From contig NZ_CP064703.1 of the NCBI RefSeq assembly GCF_023101085.1, positions 7,874,001 through 7,938,000 of the forward strand: a stretch of 64,000 bases of DNA, given 5' to 3'. This DNA comes from Bradyrhizobium sp. 170. GTDB taxonomy: Bacteria; Pseudomonadota; Alphaproteobacteria; Rhizobiales; Xanthobacteraceae. The notes beneath the pieces were generated by a model, which had not been told where the DNA came from, did no database searches, and saw only the letters and a list, made by a program, of their open reading frames with translations. Position 1 is the stretch's first letter, and each line of letters starts with the position of its first letter. Shown piece by piece: positions 51,568 to 60,990 of this stretch. Made by a program: the position numbers and the translations under genes.

Positions 51568-52210
51568 GTGCCGCAGCCTCCAGCTCGATCTTCTGTCCCT
51601 TGGCGGTCAGCGCGTAGCCCCTGCCGTTCTTCTTGATCAAAGCATCGCGCTTAGCGCGCTCCAGCACGCCCGAGATGCTTTTCGGCGACATGCCCTTGCT
51701 GGCCATGTGCGAGCGCAGAGCGGCTGGCGAGACTGGGCCTGCATCAAGCGCCGCGCGAAGCAAGATGTTGCCCGAGCCGGGAGATGCGCGCCCCGATGGT
51801 CCATGCTTTACTGCAGGCGCTGGCAGCGCAGGAAGCGCAGCGCCGAGCTGCGCCCGCGCCTTGGCGGTGAGCTGATGCGTGCCCTTCTCGGTGCCAGCTT
51901 CGGAAAAGCCCTTCTTACGCAACTGATGCACAGCGCCATAGGCGCGCGACTTCGCGCCGCCGACCGCTCTGCTGATCTCGCTGATGTGCTTCGGCCCCTC
52001 CAGCAGCAGCTTCATGGTTGTCTGCTCGGCGCTTTCTCCATTGCGGACCTTGGCCGCTTTTTCGGCGAGCTGCTTGTGCCCAGCTCCTTGGCCGCCATGG
52101 CCGAGCTGCAAATGCAGCTTGGCTATACCAGGCATGTCATTGAGACGGCGCAGCACAGGGCCGAGCGCTATCTCTTCGACTTCGATCATGATCGGAAAAG
52201 TTTTTGGCAT
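51560..52210 (-). CDS. Winged-helix protein, operon head
   Basis: A 216-residue protein. Two helix-turn-helix-like segments can be seen: TMKLLLEGPKHISEISRAVGGAKSRAYGAVHQLRKKGF (about residues 65-102) and LLRAALDAGPVSPAALRSHMASKGMSPKSISGVLERAKRDALI (about 149-191). It is the first gene of the minus-strand operon, overlapping the next by 8 bases, and looks like a regulator of element genes. Confidence 0.7.
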   Translation of the reverse strand: MPKTFPIMIEVEEIALGPVLRRLNDMPGIAKLHLQLGHGGQGAGHKQLAEKAAKVRNGESAEQTTMKLLLEGPKHISEISRAVGGAKSRAYGAVHQLRKKGFSEAGTEKGTHQLTAKARAQLGAALPALPAPAVKHGPSGRASPGSGNILLRAALDAGPVSPAALRSHMASKGMSPKSISGVLERAKRDALIKKNGRGYALTAKGQKIELEAAAHG

Positions 52211-52467
52211 CGCGAGTCCCTTTTCGAGTTGGAACAGATTTCAGCGATGTGAGGATTCGGGGCAGAGCGATGGCCAGCTTGATACGCTGCACGAGTTTGC
52301 CGTGCCTTGGTCGCACACACTTTTGCCAAGGTGGTCTCGCGTAGGCCCCAGCGAACGCGAGATGGCCGAGGGAGTATGAAGTTAATTTAGATCGTGGCGG
52401 TTGTATAGCGCTGGCAGTTCGCCAACTGAAAAATTGCGCCGCTCCTGTGCAGGCTCGTTGCTGCAGT
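52211..52467 (-). promoter_or_regulatory. Upstream region of the early-type operon, with inverted repeat
   Basis: This region must hold the promoter of the minus-strand operon. CAGTT-CGCC-AACTG at 52415-52428 is an inverted repeat with a 4-base spacer. On the minus strand a TATACA box lies 6 bases after it, though no good -35 at the usual spacing is visible. The XRE regulators encoded just downstream are candidates for binding it. Confidence 0.4.
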
Positions 52468-52495
52468 CAAAAAAAATTCCCCGCCGAAGCGGGGT
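52468..52495 (-). terminator. Rho-independent terminator of the tail operon
   Basis: On the minus strand the arms CCCCGC and GCGGGG (loop TTCG) are followed by AATTTTTTTT. It lies 66 bases after the last tail gene (52561-52998), so it ends the tail transcript before the next operon starts. Confidence 0.88.
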
Positions 52496-52560
52496 CAGGT
52501 TCGGGAGGAATATGCAGTTAGTGACAGGAACCAAAAATTGTTTTGCGGTGACAGCGAAAT

Positions 52561-52998
52561 TTATTTTCGCGGTGCAATGGCCCGCGCCGCCAGATCAGGC
52601 GGGATGGTTTGGGTAGCAGCCTTCGCCGCCAGTTGCCACGAGCGGATCATGAGGTTGTCGATCTCCTCTGGCGTCAAGCCGAGATCATAGCGATCAACCG
52701 CCTCGCGCTTTACTTCCAGCGCCATGTACCATTCGTCCTCTTCGCCTGCCGCGATGATCTGATCCTTCGCCGTTTGCCACAGGTCCAGCTCTTCGAGCGC
52801 GCGTTTCAAGCCCAGCGTTGATGCTGTGTCTGGCAGCGGACTCGCGGAGGCAGGACAGGGATCAGGTACACCACCTGCCGCCAACCATTCCTGATATTTG
52901 ATCCAGTCAGCGTTGGCCGGATCATTCGGGATCGTGGTGACGTCCGCCATCCGCTGAACGAAGCCCTCGAATGCCATCAGGCGATACTCTGCTGCCAT
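52561..52998 (-). CDS. Tail fibre-associated protein
   Basis: A 145-residue protein. The stretch TTIPNDPANADWIKYQEWLAAGGVPDP is typical of the short proteins encoded next to phage tail fibres (tail fibre assembly or chaperone). The rest is helical (ALEELDLWQTAKDQIIAAG, DRYDLGLTPEEIDNLMIRSW). It directly follows the collagen-like fibre gene and is the last gene of the tail operon. Confidence 0.65.
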   Translation of the reverse strand: MAAEYRLMAFEGFVQRMADVTTIPNDPANADWIKYQEWLAAGGVPDPCPASASPLPDTASTLGLKRALEELDLWQTAKDQIIAAGEEDEWYMALEVKREAVDRYDLGLTPEEIDNLMIRSWQLAAKAATQTIPPDLAARAIAPRK

Positions 52999-52999
52999 G

Positions 53000-54781
53000 T
53001 CAGAACCTCGCGCTCAAGGCATCGACCACACCAATGGCCTGTACATAGCCAGCGGCGGCGCTTTCGCAGGACAGCACCAAGGCATTTTCGCTCGACGGCG
53101 CGCAGGTCACGAACTGGTTGGGGTCGTTGCCCCGGATGTTGGCAAAGGCGGTAATGCTGATGCGCGTCACCGCAGGAGGCACCCGCATCGACGGCATTGC
53201 CGAGCCGCAGGTCACACGAGCCTGCGCGCCACTCGAATTGCCTTCCACATTCCATTTGATCTGCCGATAGTAGCGCTGCACCAGCGGCAGCTCGAACGTG
53301 TAAGGCCGCATGATCAGCGGATGCTGTGCAGCAGTCGGCGCGTGGCTGCCGGGCAGGATCATCAAGCCGGTGAGGTAGATCGCATTGTTGGTGACCGAAA
53401 AGAAGTTTGTCGTTGTTGCGGTGGCAAACGATGATCCGGCGGTCCACGTATTCCACGTGCCAAGATAGCTTGAACCTGCGCCGAAGCAGAAGCCGACATA
53501 GGCACCGAGCGCCACGTTGGTCTCCCAAACGCCATCAGGGCAGCCAGGGATGGTGATGGTTTTATATTCCCATGTGTTAGCGGCGTTGATGGTGAAGTTC
53601 GCCAGATAGAAGCGGGATTGCGCGAGATTGCGAATGCTCAGCGTGGCGGTACCGATCCGGTTGTTTGAAAAGACCCAGAAGGCGAACGTCAGCGGCGTCG
53701 GATTGCTGCCGCCCCAGCCGAGCCGCGCCAAGCGGTAGCCCTCGATGTGGTTCATCAGCAGCGTGTAGTCATTCGCAGCTAACGACGCAGATCCCGGCGA
53801 GGCGGTCACCGATATCGCGCTCGGCAATGCCCGGCCGAATGGCGCTGCCGGAAATGGCCCAGTCCGTTGACCGAATAGCTGGATGGTCGGATGCTGCGCG
53901 AACATCAGGTAGTTGTCGCAGACATATTTCGCGGCGTTGAGGGCCTGGACGCTCGCCGCGCCCAGCTCCTGCGCGACGTCAAATGAGCCGTTGATCTGCA
54001 GGCCGTTGAACGCCAGCGCATCGAGCGGCACTGCAGGGATCGGCGACCAAGCCGCGCTCTTCCTGCCGTAGGTCTGGCCATCCGTTGGCGCTTCGGGCAC
54101 CTCACCGGGCGGGCCTTGCGGGCCTTCTTCGCCTTGCTCGCCCTGAATGCCTTGCACGCCCTGAAGACCCTGTTCGCCCTGTTGGCCCTGATCTCCCTTC
54201 GGACCTTGCGGGCCGATCAGCGAAGTACCTGCAGGCCATGCACCGCCAGCCTTCGGGCCGTAGATAAAGTTCGTCGTCGTGTTGATGTAGAAATTTCCGT
54301 TGACGCCGACCGCGCCGGTTGGATCAACCGCGCCGTACAGTACCGTGTTGCCATCAAGACCCGGCACACCTTGAATGCCTTGGATGCCCTGCGGCCCCGG
54401 ATTGCCTTGCACGCCCTGAATGCCCTGCGGTCCTTGCGGCCCGATCAGCGAAGTGCCGGGCGGCCAGCTGCCAGCCTTCGGCCCGAACAGATAATTCGAA
54501 GTGGTGTTGATGTAGAAGTCGCCGCTGTTGCCCACGGTTGGCATCGGATCAATCGCGCCGTAGAGGATGGTGTTGCCATCCAGCCCCGGAGGTCCTTGCG
54601 GTCCCAGCGGCCCCGGAGGCCCTTGCGGACCCGGCGGGCCATCTGGTCCCGGCGGGCCTTGCTCGGCTTCCTGAATGACCTCGACCTCGTAGTCGGCTTC
54701 GACCGCTACGTCGCCAGCAGGCGCTGACGCGTTGCTGATCTTCACATCGGCATCGTTGGTGACATCTACGCTGCGGCTCAT
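53000..54781 (-). CDS. Collagen-like tail fibre
   Basis: A 593-residue fibre. Three blocks of Gly-X-Y repeats lie at about residues 42-71, 114-145 and 190-227. Blocks I and II, and II and III, are joined by a repeated unit (GLDGNT-LYGA-DP ... FYINTT-N-GPKAG ... SLIGPQG), so the shaft arose by duplication. The C-terminal 350 residues (a beta-rich part with [30 protein letters not shown]) look like a jelly-roll receptor-binding domain. ATGA overlap with the upstream gene. Trimers are expected; the receptor is unknown. Confidence 0.85.
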   Translation of the reverse strand: MSRSVDVTNDADVKISNASAPAGDVAVEADYEVEVIQEAEQGPPGPDGPPGPQGPPGPLGPQGPPGLDGNTILYGAIDPMPTVGNSGDFYINTTSNYLFGPKAGSWPPGTSLIGPQGPQGIQGVQGNPGPQGIQGIQGVPGLDGNTVLYGAVDPTGAVGVNGNFYINTTTNFIYGPKAGGAWPAGTSLIGPQGPKGDQGQQGEQGLQGVQGIQGEQGEEGPQGPPGEVPEAPTDGQTYGRKSAAWSPIPAVPLDALAFNGLQINGSFDVAQELGAASVQALNAAKYVCDNYLMFAQHPTIQLFGQRTGPFPAAPFGRALPSAISVTASPGSASLAANDYTLLMNHIEGYRLARLGWGGSNPTPLTFAFWVFSNNRIGTATLSIRNLAQSRFYLANFTINAANTWEYKTITIPGCPDGVWETNVALGAYVGFCFGAGSSYLGTWNTWTAGSSFATATTTNFFSVTNNAIYLTGLMILPGSHAPTAAQHPLIMRPYTFELPLVQRYYRQIKWNVEGNSSGAQARVTCGSAMPSMRVPPAVTRISITAFANIRGNDPNQFVTCAPSSENALVLSCESAAAGYVQAIGVVDALSARF

Positions 54782-55122
54782 CGGCTCGGCCCTGCATTGT
54801 TCGTCAGCATCCCCGACCACACGCGCAGGTGCAGGCCGCCCGCCATGCGGATCAGCGAATGGTCGTAGTCGCCGACCGGCAGCTCCGCGAGCTGGCCCTG
54901 TGTGATCCGCACCGTGAACTTGCCGAGCGCCGCATCCACGATGGCGAGGCCGCCGTTCTCGGTGGTGAGCAGCATCTCTTCGATGGCATCGGCAGCGCGC
55001 TTGCGGATGCCCATCTTCATGGTGTTGCCGGTCAGATCAATCGGCGAGCCGTCGAGGTACCGATAGAGGAATTGCCGGTAGAAATCGGCATCGTTCTCAA
55101 CGGTGAAGTTGACGATGGCCAT
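54778..55122 (-). CDS. Virion structural protein, BppU-like strand-rich domain
   Basis: A 114-residue protein, MAIVNFTVENDADFYRQFLY at the start. IDLTGNTMKMGIRKRAADAIEEMLLTTENGGLAIVDAALGKFTVRITQGQLAELPVG DYDHSL resembles the N-terminal domain of baseplate upper proteins in which a beta sandwich holds a fibre to the tail. Position between two fibre genes fits. The family call is by eye. Confidence 0.55.
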   Translation of the reverse strand: MAIVNFTVENDADFYRQFLYRYLDGSPIDLTGNTMKMGIRKRAADAIEEMLLTTENGGLAIVDAALGKFTVRITQGQLAELPVGDYDHSLIRMAGGLHLRVWSGMLTNNAGPSR

Positions 55123-55134
55123 GGCTTACACCTG

Positions 55135-55380
55135 TCACGGCGCTGCCGGGTTGATCGTCAGGCCGTAGGGATCGAGCACCGCCTGCAGCGCGGCATCAGT
55201 CTGCGCGCCCGCATCATCGCGCGGCCAGAATTGCGGTACGGCAGCGTCGTCGCCTTCGCCGCACCACGACAGCAAGTCAGCATCGGTGTCGGTGACATTG
55301 GTCTGGCGCTTGCTGCTATAGATGCGGCCGTCCTCGGCTTTCCAGTACCAGTCGTAAGGATCATAAAAAAACTTAGGCAT
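55135..55380 (-). CDS. Small hypothetical tail-region protein
   Basis: An 81-residue protein starting MPKFFYDPYDWYWKAEDGRI, with TDTDADLLSWCGEGDDAAVPQFWPRDDAG in the middle. Proteins of this shape (an aromatic N-terminus, then a short acidic domain) lie near tail fibres. ATG 55380 overlaps the upstream gene by 8 bases. Confidence 0.55.
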   Translation of the reverse strand: MPKFFYDPYDWYWKAEDGRIYSSKRQTNVTDTDADLLSWCGEGDDAAVPQFWPRDDAGAQTDAALQAVLDPYGLTINPAAP

Positions 55381-56680
55381 ATTGACCCCCCGTTGCGACG
55401 GTGCCTGCAATGGTGCCGGGCAGATAGTTGACGCCGCCGCCGCCGACGCCGATCACAGAATTGTATTGCGCGTCGTATCTCTTGCCGATGCTGTTGCCGG
55501 TCAGCGTGCTGTAGATGAAAGCCACCACGCCGACCATGTTACCTGCGATGAAGGCGGTGTCGTAGGTCGGCGTTCCGATGATCGTCAGCGGCTGCGCGGG
55601 CGAGACCTCGATGCAGTCCACCTTGCCGCCGTACTGGCAGTCGATGAAGCATCCGCGCCCGTAGCTATGGTTGGTCGCGCCGCCTGAAATGCGCTTCGGC
55701 CCGCCGAGCCGAACATAAGCGCCGCCATAAGCAAAGACGTGCGGTCCCTTGCATTGGCCCCACTCCATGTTCATGAACGATGCCGTCGTCGCGCCCTGCG
55801 CGTGGATGCCAGCGCCAGTGTCCTGCATTGCTGCGCCTGCTGTCGTCACCTTGAAGCCGGTCATGGTGTTGCAGACGCCGCCGACCGCGACGGCGTTGCG
55901 GTTGGTGCCGGTGATCAGGCAGTTCGCTGGGTTGGCCGCATTGCCGATCCAGTTCACGTTGCCGTTGCCTGCAGAGGCGGGCAGATTTACCGAGATGTAG
56001 GACTGATTGTCGGCGACATTCACTGTGACGTTGTGGCCATTGAGATTGAAGGTGCCGATGATGTCTGAGGCTCGCTGCAGCGTCTTGAACGGGCCATGGC
56101 CGGACGCGAGCACCGCCGCCGAGCCATCGTTGGCATCGTCGCCGGTCGCGAAGTTCACATAAAAGGTGAGGTTCTGCTGCAGGAAGCCGGTCGCGCCCTT
56201 GTCGCGACCCAGCCAAACGACCCTGAACTTTGCGCCGTCATACACGAAACAGTTCAGCGTGTTCACGCCGATGTCGCCTGCGACCAGCTCTGAGCCATCC
56301 GAGCGCACGATCGGCTTCGCGCCCATCGCATTGACGTTCAGGTTCGCTCCACCTGTGTTCGCCACGGTGATCCATGCCACCACCGTGAGATAGCGATAAT
56401 ACATTCCAGGGGGCGGTGACAGCGTTACCGAATACTGGTTGACGGTGCCTGCATCATCGACCGACCACAGCTTCGTTGACTGCACCGCCTTCGCCAGCTG
56501 GCGCAGGTCGGCATTGTCAGGCGTGGCGAGGTTGACATCCTTGATCAGGTTCACGATCTCGCGCTGCGGATACTCAATCGATGCAGCGGGCGGGATCGAG
56601 CCCATCGTGCCGGTGGAAGGATTGCCGTTGATGTACGGGCCTTCAGGATCAGAGACACCGTAAGGCTGGTTATATTTCAT
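55373..56680 (-). CDS. Tail fibre / tailspike with beta-helix-like body
   Basis: A 435-residue protein. The first 75 residues (MKYNQPYGVSDPEGPYINGN ... GSIPPAASIEYPQREIVNLI) are the N-terminal domain common to tail fibres of Mu-like phages. From about residue 180, repeated Asn/Gly-rich strands (FKTLQRASDIIG, NVTVNVADNQSYISV, GNVNWIGNAANPANCLITG) suggest a right-handed beta-helix, as in tailspikes. It follows gp48 in the order expected for Mu. No catalytic residues were recognised. Confidence 0.75.
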   Translation of the reverse strand: MKYNQPYGVSDPEGPYINGNPSTGTMGSIPPAASIEYPQREIVNLIKDVNLATPDNADLRQLAKAVQSTKLWSVDDAGTVNQYSVTLSPPPGMYYRYLTVVAWITVANTGGANLNVNAMGAKPIVRSDGSELVAGDIGVNTLNCFVYDGAKFRVVWLGRDKGATGFLQQNLTFYVNFATGDDANDGSAAVLASGHGPFKTLQRASDIIGTFNLNGHNVTVNVADNQSYISVNLPASAGNGNVNWIGNAANPANCLITGTNRNAVAVGGVCNTMTGFKVTTAGAAMQDTGAGIHAQGATTASFMNMEWGQCKGPHVFAYGGAYVRLGGPKRISGGATNHSYGRGCFIDCQYGGKVDCIEVSPAQPLTIIGTPTYDTAFIAGNMVGVVAFIYSTLTGNSIGKRYDAQYNSVIGVGGGGVNYLPGTIAGTVATGGQYA

Positions 56681-56697
56681 TTTATTTGCATCCCCCG

Positions 56698-57465
56698 CTA
56701 AGGCGTCCCGGCCATGGGATCACCGGGATTGTCGAGACCGGAGTAGTCGAAGATGATTTCGGTGTGCGCCGGCTTCCATCGGTCCAGCAGGCACTCAAGA
56801 TCGTCGGCGAGACCGATGCGCAGATGCGGATCGATGCCGGTCTGGCCCTTGGTGACGCGGAACCATGTCAGCGAAGCTACGTGGACATGCACCGTCCAAT
56901 AGAAGCGGTTCTCTGGCGGGCCGAGTCCGTAGTACGGCCACTCTGACAGCTCGCCATCCTCGACCGGCCTGCCGTCATTGTTCAGGATCGGCTGGCCCCA
57001 TTCGTTGTAGATCGGGCTGGTGCCGTCGCCGATGGCGCGGTTGTCGCCGCAACGATCAATGCCGACCACGAACGTGCGATACTCGGTGATCGTGATCGAG
57101 TAGCCGATCATTGCGGCGACCGAGATGAAGAACTCGCGGCTCTGCGCGCCCTGCATCGTCATCCGCATGACCAGCGCGAGCTGGCGCTCGCCTATGGTCT
57201 GCGGCTCCTCGTAGCAGGGATCGGGCAGGCCCCAGTTGCGTTCCCAGTCCGGCAGCAGCTCGACGGTCTGGCGTGGATCGCTCTCGCGCTCCAGCAGATC
57301 GGCGGCGCGGCCATCGACGAAGCCCCAGTAGTCGCACAGGCCACTGATGCCGCGCACCAGCACGCTATCGGGCGCATGCTTCGGCCAAGCCTGGCCTTGC
57401 GGCAGCATCGAGAGGAAGGCGTCGGTGTAGTCGCCGCCGCCCCTGCGGATGTGCCGGTCGCTCAT
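56698..57465 (-). CDS. Baseplate protein, YmfQ / DUF2313 (Mu gp48-like)
   Basis: A 255-residue protein. The start (DYTDAFLSMLPQGQAWP) with LLERESDPRQTVELLPDWERNWGLPDPC and the central SREFFISVAAMIGYSITITEY are the DUF2313 signature. The segment FYWTVHVHVA and LECLLDRWKPAHTEIIFDYS are its end. In Mu this protein joins the baseplate to the fibre. ATGA overlap with the gp47-like gene. Confidence 0.9.
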   Translation of the reverse strand: MSDRHIRRGGGDYTDAFLSMLPQGQAWPKHAPDSVLVRGISGLCDYWGFVDGRAADLLERESDPRQTVELLPDWERNWGLPDPCYEEPQTIGERQLALVMRMTMQGAQSREFFISVAAMIGYSITITEYRTFVVGIDRCGDNRAIGDGTSPIYNEWGQPILNNDGRPVEDGELSEWPYYGLGPPENRFYWTVHVHVASLTWFRVTKGQTGIDPHLRIGLADDLECLLDRWKPAHTEIIFDYSGLDNPGDPMAGTP

Positions 57466-58598
57466 CCGCTCAGCTCGGCACCGGCTTGATAAAGGATCGT
57501 GCCGAGCACCGCCATGTGGCCGAGCGACGGCATCTCGAAGTCATCATTGGTGATCAGATCGAACGAGACCACGCTCGGCGCGCTCAGGATCGCGTAGCTG
57601 ATCCACGCCGCGTAGATGGTCTGCCCAGGCGCGGCGATCAGCAGCAGCATGTCGCGCAGGCTCTGCTCGATCTCCTCCTGCGCCTCGGGCGTATTCGGCA
57701 CCAGGTTCTGGATGGTGAGGTTGATGAACTCCTTGATCGGCGCGAGCACGTAGCAGTCTTTGACTGTGACGGGCCGCTTGCTGTCGATGTAGTCATGCAC
57801 CGCTTGCACGTCATCGGGTTTCGGCCAGCCGTCATTGTCGGCGCGCAGATCATCCATCAGGAAGCGCACGGTGATGGTGCCGATGCCTTGCTCGGCTGCG
57901 GCCCATGCGCGGGTGACACCGGGCACCGCCAGCGCCCATGCCACATAATCGGCGACCGAGCCGCCCATCGGCGGATTGCGGATGCGCTGCAGGATACGGG
58001 CGCGCAGCTGCTCGTCGGTCTCGTCATCCGTGCCGCCGGTCAGCGCGACCACGATAACGGTCAGGCTGACGCCGGGGACCGGCGTGGAAATGGACAGCGG
58101 CGTATCCATCGGCAGATTTCCGAAGCTGCCGGGATCGAGCGCGCGGATCGGGCCCTGCACCAGCGAGAAGGCTGAAGTGGTGATGTCCTCCAGCGTCTCG
58201 TAGGTCACCACCTGATAGGGCGAGTCCGATCCTGCGGGCATGCCGACCGCGCTCTGCAGCTGCGTGCCGGTCGGCACTACCGTGCCGTCAATGATGCCTT
58301 GAAAGCTGGCGATGCCGGTCGCCAGCGTGGCCATCTTGCGGCCCGTCGAGCCATCAGCATTGACCAGCCAGATGTCGCCATGCCGATCCAGCCATTCGGT
58401 CTCGGCGGTGTCTGGCAGCAGCTGCAGCGACAACCAGTCAACATACTGCAGCGTCAGATGGCAGAGCGCGCCCTGATTATCGGAGAGCACGCGCAGCACG
58501 CTGTTCGGCACATTGGCATCAGCTCCCGGCAGCGATGCGTTCACGGCATCGCGCACCAGCGAGCGGACGTCTCGCAGTGTCGGCGTTGACCAAGGCAT
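57462..58598 (-). CDS. Baseplate J-like protein (Mu gp47-like)
   Basis: A 378-residue baseplate J / gp47 protein. The N-terminal half is helical with VLSDNQGALCHLTLQYVDWLSLQLLPDTAETEWLDRHGDIW; the middle has TGTQLQSAVGMPAGSDSPYQV and LTVIVVALTGGTDDETDEQLRARIL, the signature of the family; the end is strand-rich. It forms the wedges of the baseplate. It lies between the gp46-like and gp48-like genes as in Mu. Confidence 0.92.
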   Translation of the reverse strand: MPWSTPTLRDVRSLVRDAVNASLPGADANVPNSVLRVLSDNQGALCHLTLQYVDWLSLQLLPDTAETEWLDRHGDIWLVNADGSTGRKMATLATGIASFQGIIDGTVVPTGTQLQSAVGMPAGSDSPYQVVTYETLEDITTSAFSLVQGPIRALDPGSFGNLPMDTPLSISTPVPGVSLTVIVVALTGGTDDETDEQLRARILQRIRNPPMGGSVADYVAWALAVPGVTRAWAAAEQGIGTITVRFLMDDLRADNDGWPKPDDVQAVHDYIDSKRPVTVKDCYVLAPIKEFINLTIQNLVPNTPEAQEEIEQSLRDMLLLIAAPGQTIYAAWISYAILSAPSVVSFDLITNDDFEMPSLGHMAVLGTILYQAGAELSG

Positions 58599-58602
58599 TG
58601 CT

Positions 58603-59118
58603 CTATGGCCCCATCGCGTCCCAGAGAACCTCGTAGCGCAGCTCGATGGGCTGGGCGGGTCCTCGATAAATTCTCAGCAGTGCGTCGATGCGTTGCTTGT
58701 CCACGCGCGTGACCCAGACATCGAAGCTGGAGCAGATTCTGCGATCCACGAACGGCTGCATCGCGGTGCGGATGTAGTTCTCGACCAGCACCACGGTGGA
58801 GCCCTCGCGCGATGATGCCGAATTAATCTTGGCGCGGCGCAGCAGCCATAGCTTCGAGCCGATCGGCCAGCCGTTCCAGATCAGCTCGGCGTCCAGATCG
58901 CCCCACCAGCCGCAGCGGTCGTTGCTGTCAGGATCGGGCAGCGGCTCATCAGGCGAGGCCAGCGCGTTGGTGCCGAGCGCAACGCAGACCGAAGTGGCGA
59001 GCGCCTGCGTGTCATCGAGCGTGCCGTTCGGCAGCAGCGACCAGTCGAGCGTGACGGAATACTTCGGAAAGAGATTGTTCTGCACCAGCCGAATGTCGGG
59101 GACATTGTAGGTCGGCAC
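58603..59118 (-). CDS. Baseplate protein (Mu gp46-like)
   Basis: A 171-residue protein. LVQNNLFPKYSVTLDWSLLPNGTLDDTQALATSVCVALGTNALASPDEPLPDPDSNDRCGWWGD is the GP46 family (phage baseplate assembly protein W-like, first strand block and RCGWWGD). The start is GTG 59118, giving MPTYNVPDIRLV, the usual beginning; the ATG at 59160 would overlap the next gene. It is 4 bases after the gp47-like gene. Confidence 0.85.
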   Translation of the reverse strand: MPTYNVPDIRLVQNNLFPKYSVTLDWSLLPNGTLDDTQALATSVCVALGTNALASPDEPLPDPDSNDRCGWWGDLDAELIWNGWPIGSKLWLLRRAKINSASSREGSTVVLVENYIRTAMQPFVDRRICSSFDVWVTRVDKQRIDALLRIYRGPAQPIELRYEVLWDAMGP

Positions 59119-59122
59119 GGCT

Positions 59123-59908
59123 TCAGCCGATCTTGCCCAGGCTGTTGACGCATGGGCCATCCAGCGTCACCAGCAGGCTGAACGATCCCTTGCCAGCTTC
59201 AGCGCCGACATAGACCTTCTTGTCGGAATTGACATGCACGTAGGTCTCGCCGTCATCGAGCATCGAATGCACGGTCTTGCCCGAGATGCGGCTTTTGTCC
59301 TTGGTTATATCGACAAAGCGCTTGCCCTTCTGGCCCTCCTTGTAGAGTGCCTCCTGTCCGCGCTTCTGCTGGCCGCCCTGCGCCGAGCTGCCGCCGCCGC
59401 CTTCAGTTGCGCGGGCCTGCGCGCCGCCGCCCGAACTGCCGCCTTGCTGCTTCGTCTCGTTGCTCTCGCTATCCTGATCGACCAGCTGCATTCGCACGGT
59501 CTTGTTCTGCGGCGCGGTCCAGAAACCGCCGTCCTCTGTCATGTGGAGTTGTTGCTTGTCGCCGCGCCCGCGAAACATCGCGGTGTCGCCTTTCTTCAGC
59601 TTGTAGAGCCGGTGCCTGCGATCATCCATCGGCCCCGAGACAGGAAAGGATCGGTTGCCGCCCATGAAGCCGATGAAGGTCTCGGCGCTGCCTTGCACCT
59701 TGCCGTCCTCGCCTTTCTCGGCATCGAACACCACGCTGGTGAAGCCATAGTTCTGTGGAGCCTCGACCTCGGCGCGGGTCTCGTTGGCCATGAAGTTGCC
59801 ACCCATCTCCTGCATCAGCTTCTCGTCATCGACCTTATCGACGACGCTGCGCGAGCCGCCGGCGGTGTAAGCGCGGATCGAGGTGTTGAGCGGGGTGGCG
59901 CGGTGCAT
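59123..59908 (-). CDS. Baseplate assembly protein V / spike (Mu gp45-like)
   Basis: A 261-residue protein. The N-terminus (NTSIRAYTAGGSRSVVDKVDDE) and the OB-like domain (QNYGFTSVVFDAEKGEDGKVQGSAETFIGFMGGNRSFPVSGPMDDRRHRL) are the Mu gp45 type; the middle is a Gly/Gln/Ser linker (QGGSSGGGAQARATEGG), the end a beta prism-like KKVYVGAEAGKGSFS. It should be the tail spike tip. It is 11 bases after the gp44-like gene in the tail operon. Confidence 0.88.
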   Translation of the reverse strand: MHRATPLNTSIRAYTAGGSRSVVDKVDDEKLMQEMGGNFMANETRAEVEAPQNYGFTSVVFDAEKGEDGKVQGSAETFIGFMGGNRSFPVSGPMDDRRHRLYKLKKGDTAMFRGRGDKQQLHMTEDGGFWTAPQNKTVRMQLVDQDSESNETKQQGGSSGGGAQARATEGGGGSSAQGGQQKRGQEALYKEGQKGKRFVDITKDKSRISGKTVHSMLDDGETYVHVNSDKKVYVGAEAGKGSFSLLVTLDGPCVNSLGKIG

Positions 59909-59919
59909 GATCTGCTCCT

Positions 59920-60990
59920 CTAGCCGGGATCGAAGTTGGCGCGGTCGCGCAGGAGGTTCGGGCTCACCAGATCGAGCGTGGTGAGCGTGCCGCTATGGTT
60001 GTCCTGCGTGAACGTGCAGTTCTGAATTTTCAAAGTGTTGTTCAGCATCGCCATCGGCGAGTAGACGGCAACATCATCTCCCGCCTGCCAGAGGCTGGAG
60101 CCGTCGCGCAGCCAGCCTTGCACGACGATGGTCGCCTGTATCTTGGTGCCCTCGTGCCAGACGCTCTCATTCTTGGCGCGGGCCTGTATTTCGGCCTGCG
60201 TCCTCACCGGCTGCTCGGCGGCAGTGATCAGCTTGCTGATCACTGGCGATGTACCACCGACCTTGCCGGTCAACTCGCTGGCTGCGGTGCCAGCGTTGCT
60301 GTCGCTGGCCGGGGCCTGCCCATCGACGCGATATTCGGTATAAGTGTGCTCCTCGGTGATGATGCACTGACATGACTTGATGTTCTGGCCTTCCACCAGT
60401 TGCGCGACCACCGGATACGAATGCTCGCCGATGAGCAGGAAGTTGCCCTTGCTGTCGGAGCCCATCACCACGCCGCGAGGCCGTGCGATGCGCTCTAGAA
60501 AGTCCCAGACCAGCTCGCCCTTCTCGTTCTGCAGCTTGTCGAACGGCGTCATGTCTGGCGAGCCGATTACCTGCAGGCCGACGCCATAGGGCGCGATCAC
60601 TTCCTGCGCGACCTGCACGATATTCTTCTTGTCGAAGTTGCCGGTCTTGGTATCGACGCTCGATCGCGCCGCCCACGCGGTGGCGCTCTTGCCGATCAGC
60701 ATCACACCGTGCGCGCTGGCGTCATAGGCTACCTGCCGCGTCTCGATGTAGCCGGTAACCGCGAGCTGCCCCGCCAGCGTGATGGTGCATTTGTCGCCCG
60801 GCTTGAACTGCAGCTTCGCGATCAGCGGGAACGGGCCACCTTGCTTGTTGATGATCGGATCGCGCTCGGCGGCAGTGAAGCGGAAATAGGTGAAGCTGTC
60901 GGCCCAGCGCTGCTGCACCCAGACCGATTCCCAGTCCTCGAACTGCAGCCCGTTGACATCAAGAACGGCGACTTCTTGAGGCTTCGGCAT
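59920..60990 (-). CDS. Baseplate hub protein (Mu gp44-like)
   Basis: A 356-residue protein of the Mu gp44 / phage late control D type. It has the N-terminal VLDVNGLQFEDWESVWVQQRWADSFTYFRFTAAER, a central KLQFKPGDKCTITLAGQLAVTGYIETRQVAYDASAHGVMLIGKS and a C-terminal OB-like unit. It forms the hub ring that holds the spike. The small zinc-ribbon gene overlaps its start by 32 bases. Confidence 0.88.
   Translation of the reverse strand: MPKPQEVAVLDVNGLQFEDWESVWVQQRWADSFTYFRFTAAERDPIINKQGGPFPLIAKLQFKPGDKCTITLAGQLAVTGYIETRQVAYDASAHGVMLIGKSATAWAARSSVDTKTGNFDKKNIVQVAQEVIAPYGVGLQVIGSPDMTPFDKLQNEKGELVWDFLERIARPRGVVMGSDSKGNFLLIGEHSYPVVAQLVEGQNIKSCQCIITEEHTYTEYRVDGQAPASDSNAGTAASELTGKVGGTSPVISKLITAAEQPVRTQAEIQARAKNESVWHEGTKIQATIVVQGWLRDGSSLWQAGDDVAVYSPMAMLNNTLKIQNCTFTQDNHSGTLTTLDLVSPNLLRDRANFDPG

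Noticed and set aside
54100..54680. Gly-Pro-rich tandem DNA repeats as a CRISPR or minisatellite
   Set aside because: They are collagen-like codons in a single open frame, with irregular unit lengths and no spacers.
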